A stretch of 44,192 nt of DNA from an uncultured Clostridia bacterium (lineage in GTDB: Bacteria > Bacillota > Clostridia > Christensenellales > CAG-917): contig CANDBZ010000003.1 of NCBI GenBank assembly GCA_947383095.1, forward strand, positions 1 through 44,192, read 5' to 3'. Made by a program: the position numbers and the translations under genes. A model generated the notes under the pieces. It was not told where the DNA came from, did not search any database, and saw only the letters and a list, made by a program, of their open reading frames with translations. Of the stretch, positions 1-8,439 are shown piece after piece. Position 1 is the stretch's first letter. The number at the start of each line of letters is the position of its first letter.

Positions 1-756
1 GGCATAGGCTGCCCGGGATCCGTTTACGATGAAAAAGGCGTAGTGCGATACGCCAGCAATCTAAATTTCAAAATTACGCCGATCGACGATATCATGAGAA
101 AACTGACGGGCATAGACAACGTCAGGACAAGCAACGACGCCAACTGCGCGGCGCTCGGCGAAACGCTGTTCGGCGCGGGCAACGGCGCGAAAAACAGCGT
201 GCTCGTCACCTTGGGCACGGGCGTAGGCACGGGCATCGTCGTAGACGGCAGGCTGCTCACGGGCAACCGCTCGGCAGGCGCGGAGGGCGGCCACATCGGC
301 GTTAATCTCGGCGGAGCGACTTGCGGCTGCGGAAAATGCGGACATTATGAAGCGTACGCGTCGGCTACCGCGCTTATGAAGCAGGTCGAAGCCGCTTGCG
401 AAAAGCATCCCGAAAGTGGCCTCGCTAAATATGCCGAGGAAAACGGAATTGACGGTAAAACCGTGTTTATATGTGCAAAAGACGGTGATAAAACCGCGAT
501 TGCGACATTAAAGCGATATATCAAATATGTCGGCACGGGGCTTGTGACGTTTGCGAATTTGTTTTTCCCCGAGGTCATCATCATCGGCGGAGGCATATCC
601 AACGCAGGCGACGATATAGTTAAGCCCCTTCAAAGATACGTGTCGCGAAATATTTACGGAGCGCAGTACAATCCGAAGATCAAAGTGGTTGCGGCAACGT
701 TGAAAAACGACGCGGGCATAATCGGCGCGGCGGCGCTTTGCATGGAAAAGCTTTGA
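1..756 (+). CDS. glcK: ROK-family glucokinase, 5' end outside the window
   Basis: The frame is open from base 1, so the N-terminal part (normally the DxGGTK phosphate-binding motif) lies upstream. Visible in order: the end of a GxGxPGxV-type motif, a glycine-rich GTGVGTG segment typical of the ATPase core, a GHIG segment, and the ROK zinc signature CGCGKCGHYEAYAS, whose Cys residues bind structural zinc and whose E is near the sugar-binding site. The C-terminal GGGIS motif is present. ROK glucokinases phosphorylate glucose to glucose-6-phosphate with ATP in the cytoplasm. The Cys/His cluster and the lack of a visible DNA-binding domain favour a kinase over a ROK repressor, although an N-terminal HTH cannot be excluded because that part is missing. 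The next gene begins 4 bases after the stop. Confidence 0.85.
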   Translation, partial: GIGCPGSVYDEKGVVRYASNLNFKITPIDDIMRKLTGIDNVRTSNDANCAALGETLFGAGNGAKNSVLVTLGTGVGTGIVVDGRLLTGNRSAGAEGGHIGVNLGGATCGCGKCGHYEAYASATALMKQVEAACEKHPESGLAKYAEENGIDGKTVFICAKDGDKTAIATLKRYIKYVGTGLVTFANLFFPEVIIIGGGISNAGDDIVKPLQRYVSRNIYGAQYNPKIKVVAATLKNDAGIIGAAALCMEKL

Positions 757-760
757 ATTT

Positions 761-2524
761 ATGGATATTAAGGAAAAATTCGAACGTATTTTATCCGAGG
801 TGGAAAAGCCCGCCCGCTATTGCGGCGGAGAATGGAACACGCCCGACGTGAAGAAACCGCACAGGGCGGATATGTGCTTCTGCTTCCCCGAGCTTTACGA
901 GATAGGCATGAGCAATCTCGGCGTGCAAATACTTTACGACATTGTCAATAAGGACGACGACTTCGTCGCGGAAAGATGTTACGCGCCTGGGCTTGACCTC
1001 GCGGCGAAGCTCAAGGAGAATAATATCCCTTTGCTTTCGCTTGAGACGAGGAAGCCTCTCAAGGATTTTGCCGTGCTGGGATTTTCCATCGGCTTCGAGC
1101 TTTTGTATACCAACGTGCTTTATATGCTTGATCTGGCGGGCATACCGTTTTATGCCTCGCAGCGCGGAGAGGAATATCCCATACTGCTTGCCGGCGGTCC
1201 CTGCACCGTCAATCCGGAGCCCTTTGCGGATTTTTTCGACGTTATAGTATGCGGCGAGGGAGAAGAAGCGGATATTAATCTGCTCCGCGCCGTGGCGGAC
1301 GGGAAGGATAAGGGCTTAAGCAAGGCGGAGATACTTCAGCTTGTCAATGGAATGGAGGGAATATACGTCCCGTCTTTGCACAAGGACGGAGAGACGGTGA
1401 AGAAAGCCATTGTGCGCGATTTTGAAAATGCGTCCTTCCCCTCGCGCCCGCTTGTGCCCAATATCGAGGCGGTCCACGACAGAGCGGTCGTCGAGCTGTA
1501 CAGAGGCTGCGGCAGCGGTTGCAGATTTTGTCAGGCGGGCTTCTGGTACCGCCCCATACGCGAGCGCAGCGCACAGAGATGCGCGCGGCTCGGCATGGAT
1601 ATGATAAACAGCGCGGGCTTCGGCGAAATGTCGCTTTGCTCGCTGTCCACGGGCGACTATACTCATCTTGAAGAGCTTGAAAATATTCTCGTGCCTTTTT
1701 GCGACGAGAAGAGAGTCAATCTCGCGTTGCCGAGTCTGCGCATAAGCTCTTTTTCGTCGGATATGGTGAGGCAGTCGCGCAGAAGCTCGCTTACCTTTGC
1801 GCCGGAGGCGGGCACGCAGAGACTGCGCAACGTGATAAACAAAAACGTCACCGATGAGGAGATAGACAACCTTGCGGGCGCGTTTGAAGCGGGGTATGAC
1901 AGCATAAAGCTGTATTTCATGCTCGGCTTGCCCACGGAGACGGACGAGGATATAGCCGGCATTGCGGAGATCTGCAAGCGGCTCAAGGGGCTTTATTATC
2001 TGAAGAGGCACAAGAGAGGGCTCAATATTTCGGTGAGCTGCGCCGTGTTCATTCCAAAGCCGTGCACGCCTTTTCAATGGGAGGCGCAGATAAGCTTTGA
2101 AGAGATGCTGCGCAGGCAAAGCTACTTAAGAGGGCTTTTGCGCGAGATAAAAGGCGTGACGTTTTCCTGGCACGGGGCGGAGACCTCTGTATTGGAGGCG
2201 GCTCTTGCGCGGGGAGACAGACGGCAGAGCGCGGTTATCGAGCGGGCGTACAGACTCGGCGCAAGATTCGACGCATGGACGGAGCAATTTAAATGGGAGC
2301 TGTGGACGCAGGCTTTTGCGGATTGCGGGTTGAGCGTGGACGATTACATACGAGAGCGCGGAACGGACGAGGCGCTGCCTTGGGATTTTATCGATACCGG
2401 CGTGTCCAAAAAGTATCTGCTTAAGGAAAGAGCGCTTGGATATAAAGAAATCACGACTAAAAATTGCAGAGAGGGCTGCAACGCTTGCGGGGCAAATAAA
2501 TTCGGCAAATGCACGATTTATTGA
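761..2524 (+). CDS. TIGR03960-family B12-binding-type radical SAM protein
   Basis: 587 residues. The N-terminal ~240 residues resemble the cobalamin-binding-like Rossmann domain of this family. The radical SAM motif CX3CX2C follows at C250, C254 and C257 (RGCGSGCRFCQAGFWYRP), giving a [4Fe-4S] cluster that cleaves S-adenosylmethionine. The C-terminus carries an extra Cys cluster (NCREGCNACG...KC), also typical of the family. In many Firmicutes it is followed by TIGR03936 and RNase G, as here, which suggests a role in RNA or ribosome modification; its reaction is not established to my knowledge. No strong ribosome binding site is visible before the ATG, which lies 4 bases after the preceding stop, so translation may be coupled. 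Confidence 0.9.
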   Translation: MDIKEKFERILSEVEKPARYCGGEWNTPDVKKPHRADMCFCFPELYEIGMSNLGVQILYDIVNKDDDFVAERCYAPGLDLAAKLKENNIPLLSLETRKPLKDFAVLGFSIGFELLYTNVLYMLDLAGIPFYASQRGEEYPILLAGGPCTVNPEPFADFFDVIVCGEGEEADINLLRAVADGKDKGLSKAEILQLVNGMEGIYVPSLHKDGETVKKAIVRDFENASFPSRPLVPNIEAVHDRAVVELYRGCGSGCRFCQAGFWYRPIRERSAQRCARLGMDMINSAGFGEMSLCSLSTGDYTHLEELENILVPFCDEKRVNLALPSLRISSFSSDMVRQSRRSSLTFAPEAGTQRLRNVINKNVTDEEIDNLAGAFEAGYDSIKLYFMLGLPTETDEDIAGIAEICKRLKGLYYLKRHKRGLNISVSCAVFIPKPCTPFQWEAQISFEEMLRRQSYLRGLLREIKGVTFSWHGAETSVLEAALARGDRRQSAVIERAYRLGARFDAWTEQFKWELWTQAFADCGLSVDDYIRERGTDEALPWDFIDTGVSKKYLLKERALGYKEITTKNCREGCNACGANKFGKCTIY

Positions 2525-2543
2525 AATCGCAGGCTGGAGACGG

Positions 2544-3188
2544 ATGAAGATGGTTGTTTTGAAGCACGTAAAACGGGATAGCGCATGTTTTATATCGCAC
2601 ATCGATATGTTGCGGCATGTGTCTCGCATTTTGAGAAGAGCGGGTATTCCCGTAAAGTTTTCTCAAGGCTTCAACCCGCACGCGCTCGTATTTTTCTCTC
2701 CGCCGCTTGCCGTGGGGGTGAGCTCCGATTCGGAATACCTTGCGATCGACACGGATATGCCCAAAGATGAAGTTATGGAGCGGTACAACCGCGCCGTGCC
2801 ATATACGATAAGTGCGGAAAAAGCTTTCGCATGTGAAAAAAATCCCAATTTACAGGCAAAAATCATTGCGGCGGATTATATTTTCGACGTAGCTTTCGCG
2901 CCGTTGGATTTTAGCGGCGGTTTCGAGATCGAGTATACGAAAAAGGGCGAGACGGTCAAGGAAAACGTATCAGATAGGATCATAAACGCGTTTGATGTCG
3001 ACGGGAAGCTTTGCATGCGGCTCGCAAACGGGAATTCGAGCTTGAGACCGGACAGGATCTTGGGCGAGCTCAACCGCAGGCTTGGCTCCGACCTTCGCGT
3101 GACCGATGTCAAAAAAATCGCGCAGTATGTCGACGATAGCGGCTTAACCGTCGCTGTCGACGAGTTTTTGACGGAATCGTCTAAATAA
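2544..3188 (+). CDS. TIGR03936 (DUF2344) radical SAM-associated protein
   Basis: About 214 residues, with the family pattern FISHIDMLRHVSRILRRAGIP, then SQGFNPHALVFFSPPLAVGVSS. This is the usual partner of the TIGR03960 radical SAM protein, and in some species the two are fused. The function is unknown; context suggests it presents an RNA or protein substrate to the radical SAM enzyme. The longer open frame overlaps the upstream gene. A GGAGA at 2536-2540 points to ATG 2544 or, with better spacing, ATG 2550 (product MVVLKHVKRDS). Either start gives a typical family N-terminus. The stop is 16 bases before the RNase G start. Confidence 0.88.
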   Translation: MKMVVLKHVKRDSACFISHIDMLRHVSRILRRAGIPVKFSQGFNPHALVFFSPPLAVGVSSDSEYLAIDTDMPKDEVMERYNRAVPYTISAEKAFACEKNPNLQAKIIAADYIFDVAFAPLDFSGGFEIEYTKKGETVKENVSDRIINAFDVDGKLCMRLANGNSSLRPDRILGELNRRLGSDLRVTDVKKIAQYVDDSGLTVAVDEFLTESSK

Positions 3189-3204
3189 ATTTTCAGAGGA
3201 TAAA

Positions 3205-4692
3205 GTGAAGCAACTCATTTTGGACCACACTCCATACTGTACGCGCGCCGCGCTTGTCGAGAACGGCGAAATGATAGAGTTCTCCGTTGAAATGACGAGC
3301 GTACGCGGCATCGTGGGCAATATTTACAAGGGGAAAGTCGAAAACGTCCTGGGGGGCATGAAGGCGGCTTTCGTCAATATCGGGCTGGAGCGCAACGGCT
3401 TTTTGTACGTGGGCGAATCGCTTGTCGACAAAAACAGGCTGCACAGCGTCATGCCGAAGCCCAATACGAAGCTGTCTTCCGGCGACGTGATAATGTGTCA
3501 GGTCGTCAAGGACCAATTCGGGCAGAAGGGCGCGAGGCTTACCACGGATATCACGCTTGCGGGATATTATCTCGTATATCTGCCCAATTCCGAATTTATA
3601 GGCGTATCGAGAAAGATCGAAAACGACAAGCGCAGAGAGTATCTCGAGCAGCTTGTCAAGTCCGTCTGTCCGAGGGGAGGCGGATTTATAATACGTTCCG
3701 CGGCGGAGAAGGCGGGCGACGAGGACATTTTCAAGGACGCGGCGCAGCTTATCTCTTTGTGGGGAAAGGTGCAAGAGGATTTTGCGCGCGCGCCCGAAAA
3801 GAGCATGGTCTTTGAGGAAGCGTCGCTTTTTGAAAGAGCCCTGCGTGACACGTTCAGCGAGGATGTCGATAAAATAGTCGTGAACGACGCGGATATCGCC
3901 GCGCAGCTTGCGGGACGCGTAGGAAACGCGCAGGTGGAAGCATACGGCGGCGAGCGCAACATTATGGCGCATTTCGGCTTGAGCGCGCAGATAAACCATT
4001 TGTGCGACCACAAGGTGCAGATGTCAAACGGCGCGTATATCGTGATAGACAAGACGGAAGCTTGCACGGTCATCGACGTCAATACGGGCAAATTCGTGGG
4101 CACGAGAGATCTGGAAGATACGGTGTTTAAGACGAATATGGCGGCGGTAGAGTGCATATCGAGGCAGCTGCGCATAAGAAACATAAGCGGTATCGTGGTG
4201 ATAGACTTCATCGATATGATGCTCGAGGAGCACAGGAACGCAGTAGTCGAGGCGTTGAGAGAGGCTTTGAAGCACGACAGGCTCAAGACCACTACAGTGG
4301 GCATGACTCCGCTGGGATTGGTGGAGCTCACGCGCAAAAAGACAAGGTTGCCCATCGACGATTTTATGCTGCAGCCGTGCAAGGATTGCGAGGGAGGCTT
4401 TGTCGTGAGCGACGCGCAGCTTGCGTTCATGCTGCGCGACGAGCTTGTGGATTTTATGATAGCGCACCGGTGCGACACCGCGTACGTCGGCGTATATCCC
4501 GCGCTTTACGACATGATCCTGCAAAGCGGGATATTGCTCAAGCATATTTCTACGGTGTGGGCGGACAAGCGGATTTATCTGTATAGCGACGGCGACGTGT
4601 GCCGCGACAGGTTTGTTCTCAACGAAAATAAGCCGCTCGATTTGCCTGAAAACGCAATTTGCATCACGCGCGTCGACGATCCCTCCAAATAA
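3205..4692 (+). CDS. rng: Ribonuclease G/E family endoribonuclease
   Basis: 495 residues, GTG start with AGAGGA just upstream. Order: N-terminal S1 RNA-binding domain (about 35-120, GNIYKGKVENVLGGMKAAFVNIG), a central region, then the DNase I-like catalytic domain. Catalytic metal-binding aspartates are visible as D291 (VIDVNTGKF) and D334 (VIDFIDM). The Zn-link that joins subunits in RNase E/G is present as C392-K-D-C395. The protein cuts single-stranded RNA, probably in rRNA maturation and mRNA decay. It has no long C-terminal degradosome scaffold, so it is of the RNase G length class. It is third in the TIGR03960-TIGR03936-rng cluster; the L21/L27 ribosomal protein genes that often follow in Firmicutes are absent here. 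Confidence 0.95.
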   Translation: MKQLILDHTPYCTRAALVENGEMIEFSVEMTSVRGIVGNIYKGKVENVLGGMKAAFVNIGLERNGFLYVGESLVDKNRLHSVMPKPNTKLSSGDVIMCQVVKDQFGQKGARLTTDITLAGYYLVYLPNSEFIGVSRKIENDKRREYLEQLVKSVCPRGGGFIIRSAAEKAGDEDIFKDAAQLISLWGKVQEDFARAPEKSMVFEEASLFERALRDTFSEDVDKIVVNDADIAAQLAGRVGNAQVEAYGGERNIMAHFGLSAQINHLCDHKVQMSNGAYIVIDKTEACTVIDVNTGKFVGTRDLEDTVFKTNMAAVECISRQLRIRNISGIVVIDFIDMMLEEHRNAVVEALREALKHDRLKTTTVGMTPLGLVELTRKKTRLPIDDFMLQPCKDCEGGFVVSDAQLAFMLRDELVDFMIAHRCDTAYVGVYPALYDMILQSGILLKHISTVWADKRIYLYSDGDVCRDRFVLNENKPLDLPENAICITRVDDPSK

Positions 4693-4751
4693 ACAGACCG
4701 AGACGTTTTCGGGACATGAAGTGTGATGTAATATGTTTGCGACGGTGCATG

Positions 4752-4780
4752 TTGCATAAACCGCGCGTTTGTGATAAAAT
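4752..4780 (+). promoter_or_regulatory. Predicted sigmaA promoter for the dehydrogenase gene
   Basis: TTGCAT at 4752-4757, 17-base spacer, TAAAAT at 4775-4780, placed 18 bases before the ATG at 4799. The Shine-Dalgarno-like AAGAAGGA lies between the -10 box and the start. Confidence 0.6.
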
Positions 4781-4798
4781 GAAAAGAAGGAAAAAATT

Positions 4799-5776
4799 AT
4801 GAAAGCTTGGCATATCGGGAATTTAAATGAAATCACCCTCGAAGAAGGCACGCTTGCGCCGCGCGAGGGCGAGATAAAAGTCAAAGTTGCAAAAGTGGCG
4901 CTGTCGTCCACGGATATGTCCTGTTTTGCGGACAGAGACAATACCGCGGTGGAGGTGCCGGGTCATGCGGCCATCGCGTACGTGTCTGATGAAAACGAGG
5001 AGCACGGCTTTATGCTGGGCTCGCGCGTGGTCATAAATCCGTTTGTCAAGACGCAGGAGCACGGAGAGGCCGTCGTCAAAACCATGGGCGTAGACATGAA
5101 CGGGCTTATGCAGGATTTCGTGTGCGTGCCCATAGAAAACGTGTTCCCCTTGCCCGACGGCATAGCGGACGACGAAGCGGTCTTTGCGGAGCATATCGCG
5201 ATGGGAAACAAGGTGTTTTCCGCTTTGCCCTGCGAAGAGGGCGACTATGTGGTGATCGTGGGCGCGGGGACGCTCGGACTTGTGCTTTGCCAGCTTGCGA
5301 CGTACTATCAGATGGTGCCGATACTCGTTGATCTGGACGCGGATAAGCTCGAGCTCGCTAAAAAGTGGGACGTGTATTATACGCTCAATCCCACTTACGA
5401 CAATCTCGAGCGCAAGGTTCAGGAGATAACGGGCGGCAGAATGTGCGAATCGGCTGTGTTTACGTCGGAGGGCGTAGGGCTGAACGCCGCGTTGCGGCTT
5501 GTCAAAAACGGCAGCGAGGTCGTGATAGCGGGGCATGCCGCGTATGAGAAGCATCAGGTGGATATGAATATTATCCTGAAAAAACAACTGAAAGTCAAAG
5601 GCGTTTGCAACGGCGCGGGCGAGATGCCTTCTGCGATAAACCTGCTTGCAAACAGCATAGTGCACACGGACGGGATCATCACCGAGCGCGCGGACTTTGA
5701 CAAGATGCCGTCCATTTTCGAGGAATGCGTAAAGTATCCTTATAAATACAACACGGTGCTTTTCATGATCGATTGA
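4799..5776 (+). CDS. Medium-chain (zinc-type) dehydrogenase/reductase family protein
   Basis: 325 residues. An N-terminal GroES-like domain (about 20-110) is followed by a Rossmann NAD(P)-binding domain with GAGTLGLVLCQLA around residue 155 and the acidic strand end LVDLDADK, which suggests NAD preference. The family usually oxidises or reduces alcohols and polyols with a catalytic zinc. The usual catalytic Cys of the GxCGTD motif is Ser here (S36-S-T-D), and PGHE reads PGHA, so two of the usual zinc-site residues are changed and the structural-zinc four-Cys lobe is absent. It may be a zinc-independent MDR enzyme. The substrate cannot be inferred. It has its own promoter and converges with the next, minus-strand gene with only 11 bases between them. 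Confidence 0.8.
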   Translation: MKAWHIGNLNEITLEEGTLAPREGEIKVKVAKVALSSTDMSCFADRDNTAVEVPGHAAIAYVSDENEEHGFMLGSRVVINPFVKTQEHGEAVVKTMGVDMNGLMQDFVCVPIENVFPLPDGIADDEAVFAEHIAMGNKVFSALPCEEGDYVVIVGAGTLGLVLCQLATYYQMVPILVDLDADKLELAKKWDVYYTLNPTYDNLERKVQEITGGRMCESAVFTSEGVGLNAALRLVKNGSEVVIAGHAAYEKHQVDMNIILKKQLKVKGVCNGAGEMPSAINLLANSIVHTDGIITERADFDKMPSIFEECVKYPYKYNTVLFMID

Positions 5777-5787
5777 AGGACTTCAAA

Positions 5788-6555
5788 TCATTTGCAAACA
5801 ACATTGCGCAAAAACGCCAGAGTGAGATATACAGTCGACGTTTGTTGCGCTTTTTGTATGTCGTTAAGCTCGCCGCCTTTGCCGAAGCCGTTTGAAGTCG
5901 AGTTCGTTAACGTGAATGCCGAAAGAGTTTTCTTATTGACGTGCGAAAGCGCCTTTTGTTTAAATTCCTCCGTGCGCAACGGGTCGTCCGTTTCAAGCAA
6001 AAGGGTCGGGAGATAAAGCGACGCGATGCTGTCCTCGATTTTCATAACGTTGCCGTCTTCGTCAAGGATATATTTGCCGTTTTCGTCCGTCACCATGCGT
6101 TCGACGCAAATAGGCGCGTAAAGCGCGACCCCCGCGATTTTCGAAGGATCTTCTTGAGCGCGGCGTATGGCGGCGCCTCCGCCTTGATCATGTCCGCATA
6201 TGAAAAATTTCACATCGGGGTATTGCGTAAAAGCGTCTTCTTTTGGCTTGTAGTCGGAATACGACATATTGCCGTCGAATTTGGGTATCACGACGAGATA
6301 ACCCTGCCTTGCCAGGGCTTTGCCTAAATAAGCGTAATTTTGCGGCGGCAGCATAGTGCCCACATAAAAAACGACGCCGTAGGAATAGCCGAAATCCTTC
6401 GGCTCGAATATCAAAGAGGCCTCGCCGTCTATAACTTCTACTTCGAAGCTGTTGTCGCGCGCATAAGGACTTTTGTCGCACGCACAAAAGCATATTGCGC
6501 ACAGCGCGCACATCACAAGACACATAATTGTCTTTTTCGGCGATATTTTTTGCAT
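5788..6555 (-). CDS. Alpha/beta-hydrolase-fold lipoprotein with altered catalytic triad
   Basis: 255 residues. A basic N-terminus and hydrophobic stretch lead to a lipobox-like AICFCAC (probable lipidated Cys at 26), so the protein is probably exported and membrane-anchored. The rest resembles the alpha/beta hydrolase_5 family: GVVFYVG near 60-66, NYAYLGKALARQGYLVV at 73-89, a nucleophile elbow GHDQGG at 121-126, and a LETDDPL acid-loop region near 187-193. In relatives the elbow is GHSxGG and a GGNHxxFG motif supplies the His. Here the nucleophile position is Asp123, and the equivalent of the His motif reads TNSTSNGFG without His. An Asp nucleophile occurs in dehalogenases and epoxide hydrolases, but those keep the His. 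The protein may therefore bind ligand without catalysis. AAAGGA precedes the start. Confidence 0.75.
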   Translation of the reverse strand: MQKISPKKTIMCLVMCALCAICFCACDKSPYARDNSFEVEVIDGEASLIFEPKDFGYSYGVVFYVGTMLPPQNYAYLGKALARQGYLVVIPKFDGNMSYSDYKPKEDAFTQYPDVKFFICGHDQGGGAAIRRAQEDPSKIAGVALYAPICVERMVTDENGKYILDEDGNVMKIEDSIASLYLPTLLLETDDPLRTEEFKQKALSHVNKKTLSAFTLTNSTSNGFGKGGELNDIQKAQQTSTVYLTLAFLRNVVCK

Positions 6556-6583
6556 TTGATATGTCCTTTTGCGCCTTTTTGAA

Positions 6584-6600
6584 TATTATATCATATAATA
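6584..6600. repeat. 17-bp palindrome between divergent genes
   Basis: TATTATAT-C-ATATAATA is a perfect inverted repeat with 8-base arms, lying between the minus-strand hydrolase gene and the plus-strand decarboxylase gene. It contains TATAAT on both strands, so it could be a pair of overlapping -10 boxes or a regulator site. No good -35 box is seen at the right distance on either side. Confidence 0.45.
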
Positions 6601-6646
6601 AAAAGATTTCTATAGCCAATTTCAAAATCTGTGCTATTATTAAATT

Positions 6647-8122
6647 ATGAGAAAAAAAGAGGATTATTTTTATAAAGGCAAAATAGGCTTCGATCCGAAA
6701 AAGCAGGACGAGAGGTCTTTGGCGACGCTTTTGCGCGAACACGACGTGGACGGGTATATACCTTTTCATATGCCGGGGCACAAGCGAAATAAGGTTTATG
6801 AATATTTGAATTATCTGCAAAGCCTCGATATCACGGAAATAGACGGCTTTGACAATTTGCACAGTCCTACGGGAGTTCTGTTTGACGCGCAAGTGCGCGC
6901 GGCAAGGATTTTCGGCGCGAAGGAGAGCAGGTTTTTGACCTGCGGCAGCACGGTAGGGGTGCTGGCTTGCATACGCGCTATGACCAATGCGGGCGACGCC
7001 GTGCTTATTGCGAGAAATTGCCACAGAAGCGTATACAATGCGGTCGAGGTCTGCGGTCTGCGTCCTTTTTACGTTTCTCCGACATATTTTGAAGAATACG
7101 GCTTTTACGGGTCGGTGATGCCGGAAGACGTTGATAAGGCGTTGAGTCAAAATCCCGAAATAACGCTTGTCGTGGTGACAAGCCCCACGTATGAAGGGGT
7201 GATTTCAGATATAAAATCCATATCCGCGGTGTGCAAGGCTCACGGCGCCGCTTTGTTTGTGGACGAGGCTCACGGCGCGCATTTGGGGCTTAACAGGCGT
7301 TTTGAAAAGAGCGCGCGCAGTCTGGGAGCGGACGCAGTAGTGAACAGTCTTCACAAGACGCTGCCATGTCTCACGCAAACCGCGGTTTTGCACGTGTGCT
7401 CGGACAAGGTCGACGTAGCAAAGCTGGATAAAAATCTTGCGGTGTTTCAGACAAGCTCGCCGTCTTACGTTCTTATGGCGTCAATAGACGGCTTTGTGAG
7501 ACGCCTCGAGAGCACCGGCCGCGAGGAGTTGGAAATGTGGACGGATATGCTCGAGAAATTTCGCCGCAGCATAGCCAGATGCAAAAAGGTGAGATTGTTC
7601 GACGCGGGCAGCGACGGCAGAGTGTTTGCCTACGACAAGACCAAGCTTGTGTTTCTCACCGTCGACAGCGCTATGAGCGGCATAGAGCTGGCAAGAGATC
7701 TGCGCAACGATTATAAGCTGGAGTTTGAAATGTCAAGCGTCAATTACGCGCTGGCGATGACGGGGGCGGGGGACAGATTCAGCGCGTTTCTCGCTCTGTC
7801 GGAAGCCATATACGAGATCGATTGCAACGCAAAGGAAAGATACGGGCTTGTGAATATAAGCAACTTCGATTTGCCAAAAAAGGCATTTGAACCTCACCAA
7901 ATCGACGGTTTAAACGTCGAAACAGTCAATATTGACGAAAGCGTGGGAAGAGTTTGCGCGGAGAGCGTATGGGCGTATCCTCCGGGCAGTCCCTTGATAT
8001 GCAAAGGCGAGGTGATAGACCAAGACTTTGTCAAGCACGCGCTTTATCTTTATGAATGCGGCGTGAACGTGCAGAGCGAAAACAGAGAGTTTCCCAACCG
8101 CATATGCGTCGTCGCGCAATAG
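6647..8122 (+). CDS. Orn/Lys/Arg decarboxylase-family PLP enzyme
   Basis: 491 residues. The family hallmark PFHMPGHKR is at about 40-48, followed by the PLP domain with FVDEAHGAH (cofactor-ring Asp) and the Schiff-base lysine K237 in NSLHKTL. The C-terminal domain has the family PPGSPL motif. Members decarboxylate arginine, lysine or ornithine, giving agmatine, cadaverine or putrescine; the substrate cannot be read here. The length fits the shorter Firmicutes forms without the N-terminal receiver-like domain. The start is uncertain. ATG 6647 has no visible Shine-Dalgarno site and sits just after a TATTAT (6635-6640). A TTG at 6719, preceded by GAGAGG, would remove a 24-residue extension that relatives often lack. 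Confidence 0.88.
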   Translation: MRKKEDYFYKGKIGFDPKKQDERSLATLLREHDVDGYIPFHMPGHKRNKVYEYLNYLQSLDITEIDGFDNLHSPTGVLFDAQVRAARIFGAKESRFLTCGSTVGVLACIRAMTNAGDAVLIARNCHRSVYNAVEVCGLRPFYVSPTYFEEYGFYGSVMPEDVDKALSQNPEITLVVVTSPTYEGVISDIKSISAVCKAHGAALFVDEAHGAHLGLNRRFEKSARSLGADAVVNSLHKTLPCLTQTAVLHVCSDKVDVAKLDKNLAVFQTSSPSYVLMASIDGFVRRLESTGREELEMWTDMLEKFRRSIARCKKVRLFDAGSDGRVFAYDKTKLVFLTVDSAMSGIELARDLRNDYKLEFEMSSVNYALAMTGAGDRFSAFLALSEAIYEIDCNAKERYGLVNISNFDLPKKAFEPHQIDGLNVETVNIDESVGRVCAESVWAYPPGSPLICKGEVIDQDFVKHALYLYECGVNVQSENREFPNRICVVAQ

Positions 8123-8150
8123 ACGGCGAAATATAATATATACGCACGGC

Positions 8151-8179
8151 TTGACAAAATACGCGCGTAAATATATAAT
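8151..8179 (+). promoter_or_regulatory. Consensus sigmaA promoter for the SCIFF peptide gene
   Basis: TTGACA at 8151-8156 and TATAAT at 8174-8179 with a 17-base spacer: an exact consensus, implying strong transcription of the precursor peptide. The start codon is 36 bases after the -10 box. Confidence 0.9.
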
Positions 8180-8215
8180 TGTCACTGATAAAAGAAACAG
8201 TTTAAGGAGTATAAT

Positions 8216-8362
8216 ATGAAAAGAATCGTCACTTTGAAAACTCGCAATCTCAACGAAAGCAAGAAAAACGGCGGCTGCGGCGAGTGCCAAACGTCCTGCC
8301 AATCCGCATGCAAGACCTCTTGCGGCGTTGCAAACCAAAAATGCGAGAAAGCAGCAAAATAA
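8216..8362 (+). CDS. scfA: SCIFF ribosomal peptide precursor (six Cys in ~45 residues)
   Basis: 48 residues, beginning MKRIVTLKTRNLNESKKNGG and then six cysteines at C21, C24, C28, C32, C36 and C43. This matches the SCIFF family (TIGR03973) in length, N-terminal leader-like part and Cys spacing. SCIFF peptides are nearly universal in Clostridia and are converted by their radical SAM maturase to thioether (sactionine/ranthionine-type) cross-linked peptides; the final biological role is unknown. AAGGAG at 8204-8209, 6 bases before the ATG, fixes the start. A consensus promoter precedes it, and a terminator separates it from the maturase gene 77 bases downstream. Confidence 0.97.
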   Translation: MKRIVTLKTRNLNESKKNGGCGECQTSCQSACKTSCGVANQKCEKAAK

Positions 8363-8387
8363 TTTTACTTTAAGCTAAAACGAAAGC

Positions 8388-8413
8388 CGCCTATCGTAGG
8401 ATAGGCGTTTTTT
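8388..8413 (+). terminator. Intrinsic terminator between SCIFF and its maturase
   Basis: Perfect 8-bp stem CGCCTATC/GATAGGCG with a 4-base loop, followed by six T. It ends 26 bases before the maturase ATG. Partial readthrough would give much precursor and little maturase from one promoter, since no separate promoter is evident for the maturase. Confidence 0.88.
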
Positions 8414-8439
8414 GTGGTTTTGATTTCGGAAAAGATATT

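Noticed and set aside
1316..2119. Long open frame of 267 codons on the minus strand inside the TIGR03960 gene
   Set aside because: Shadow of the real gene: Arg/Ala-rich translation, no ribosome site, no family pattern.
6635..6649. Leaderless transcript for the decarboxylase gene, with TATTAT right before the ATG
   Set aside because: No acceptable -35 box is present, and a TTG start at 6719 with GAGAGG explains the missing ribosome site equally well.
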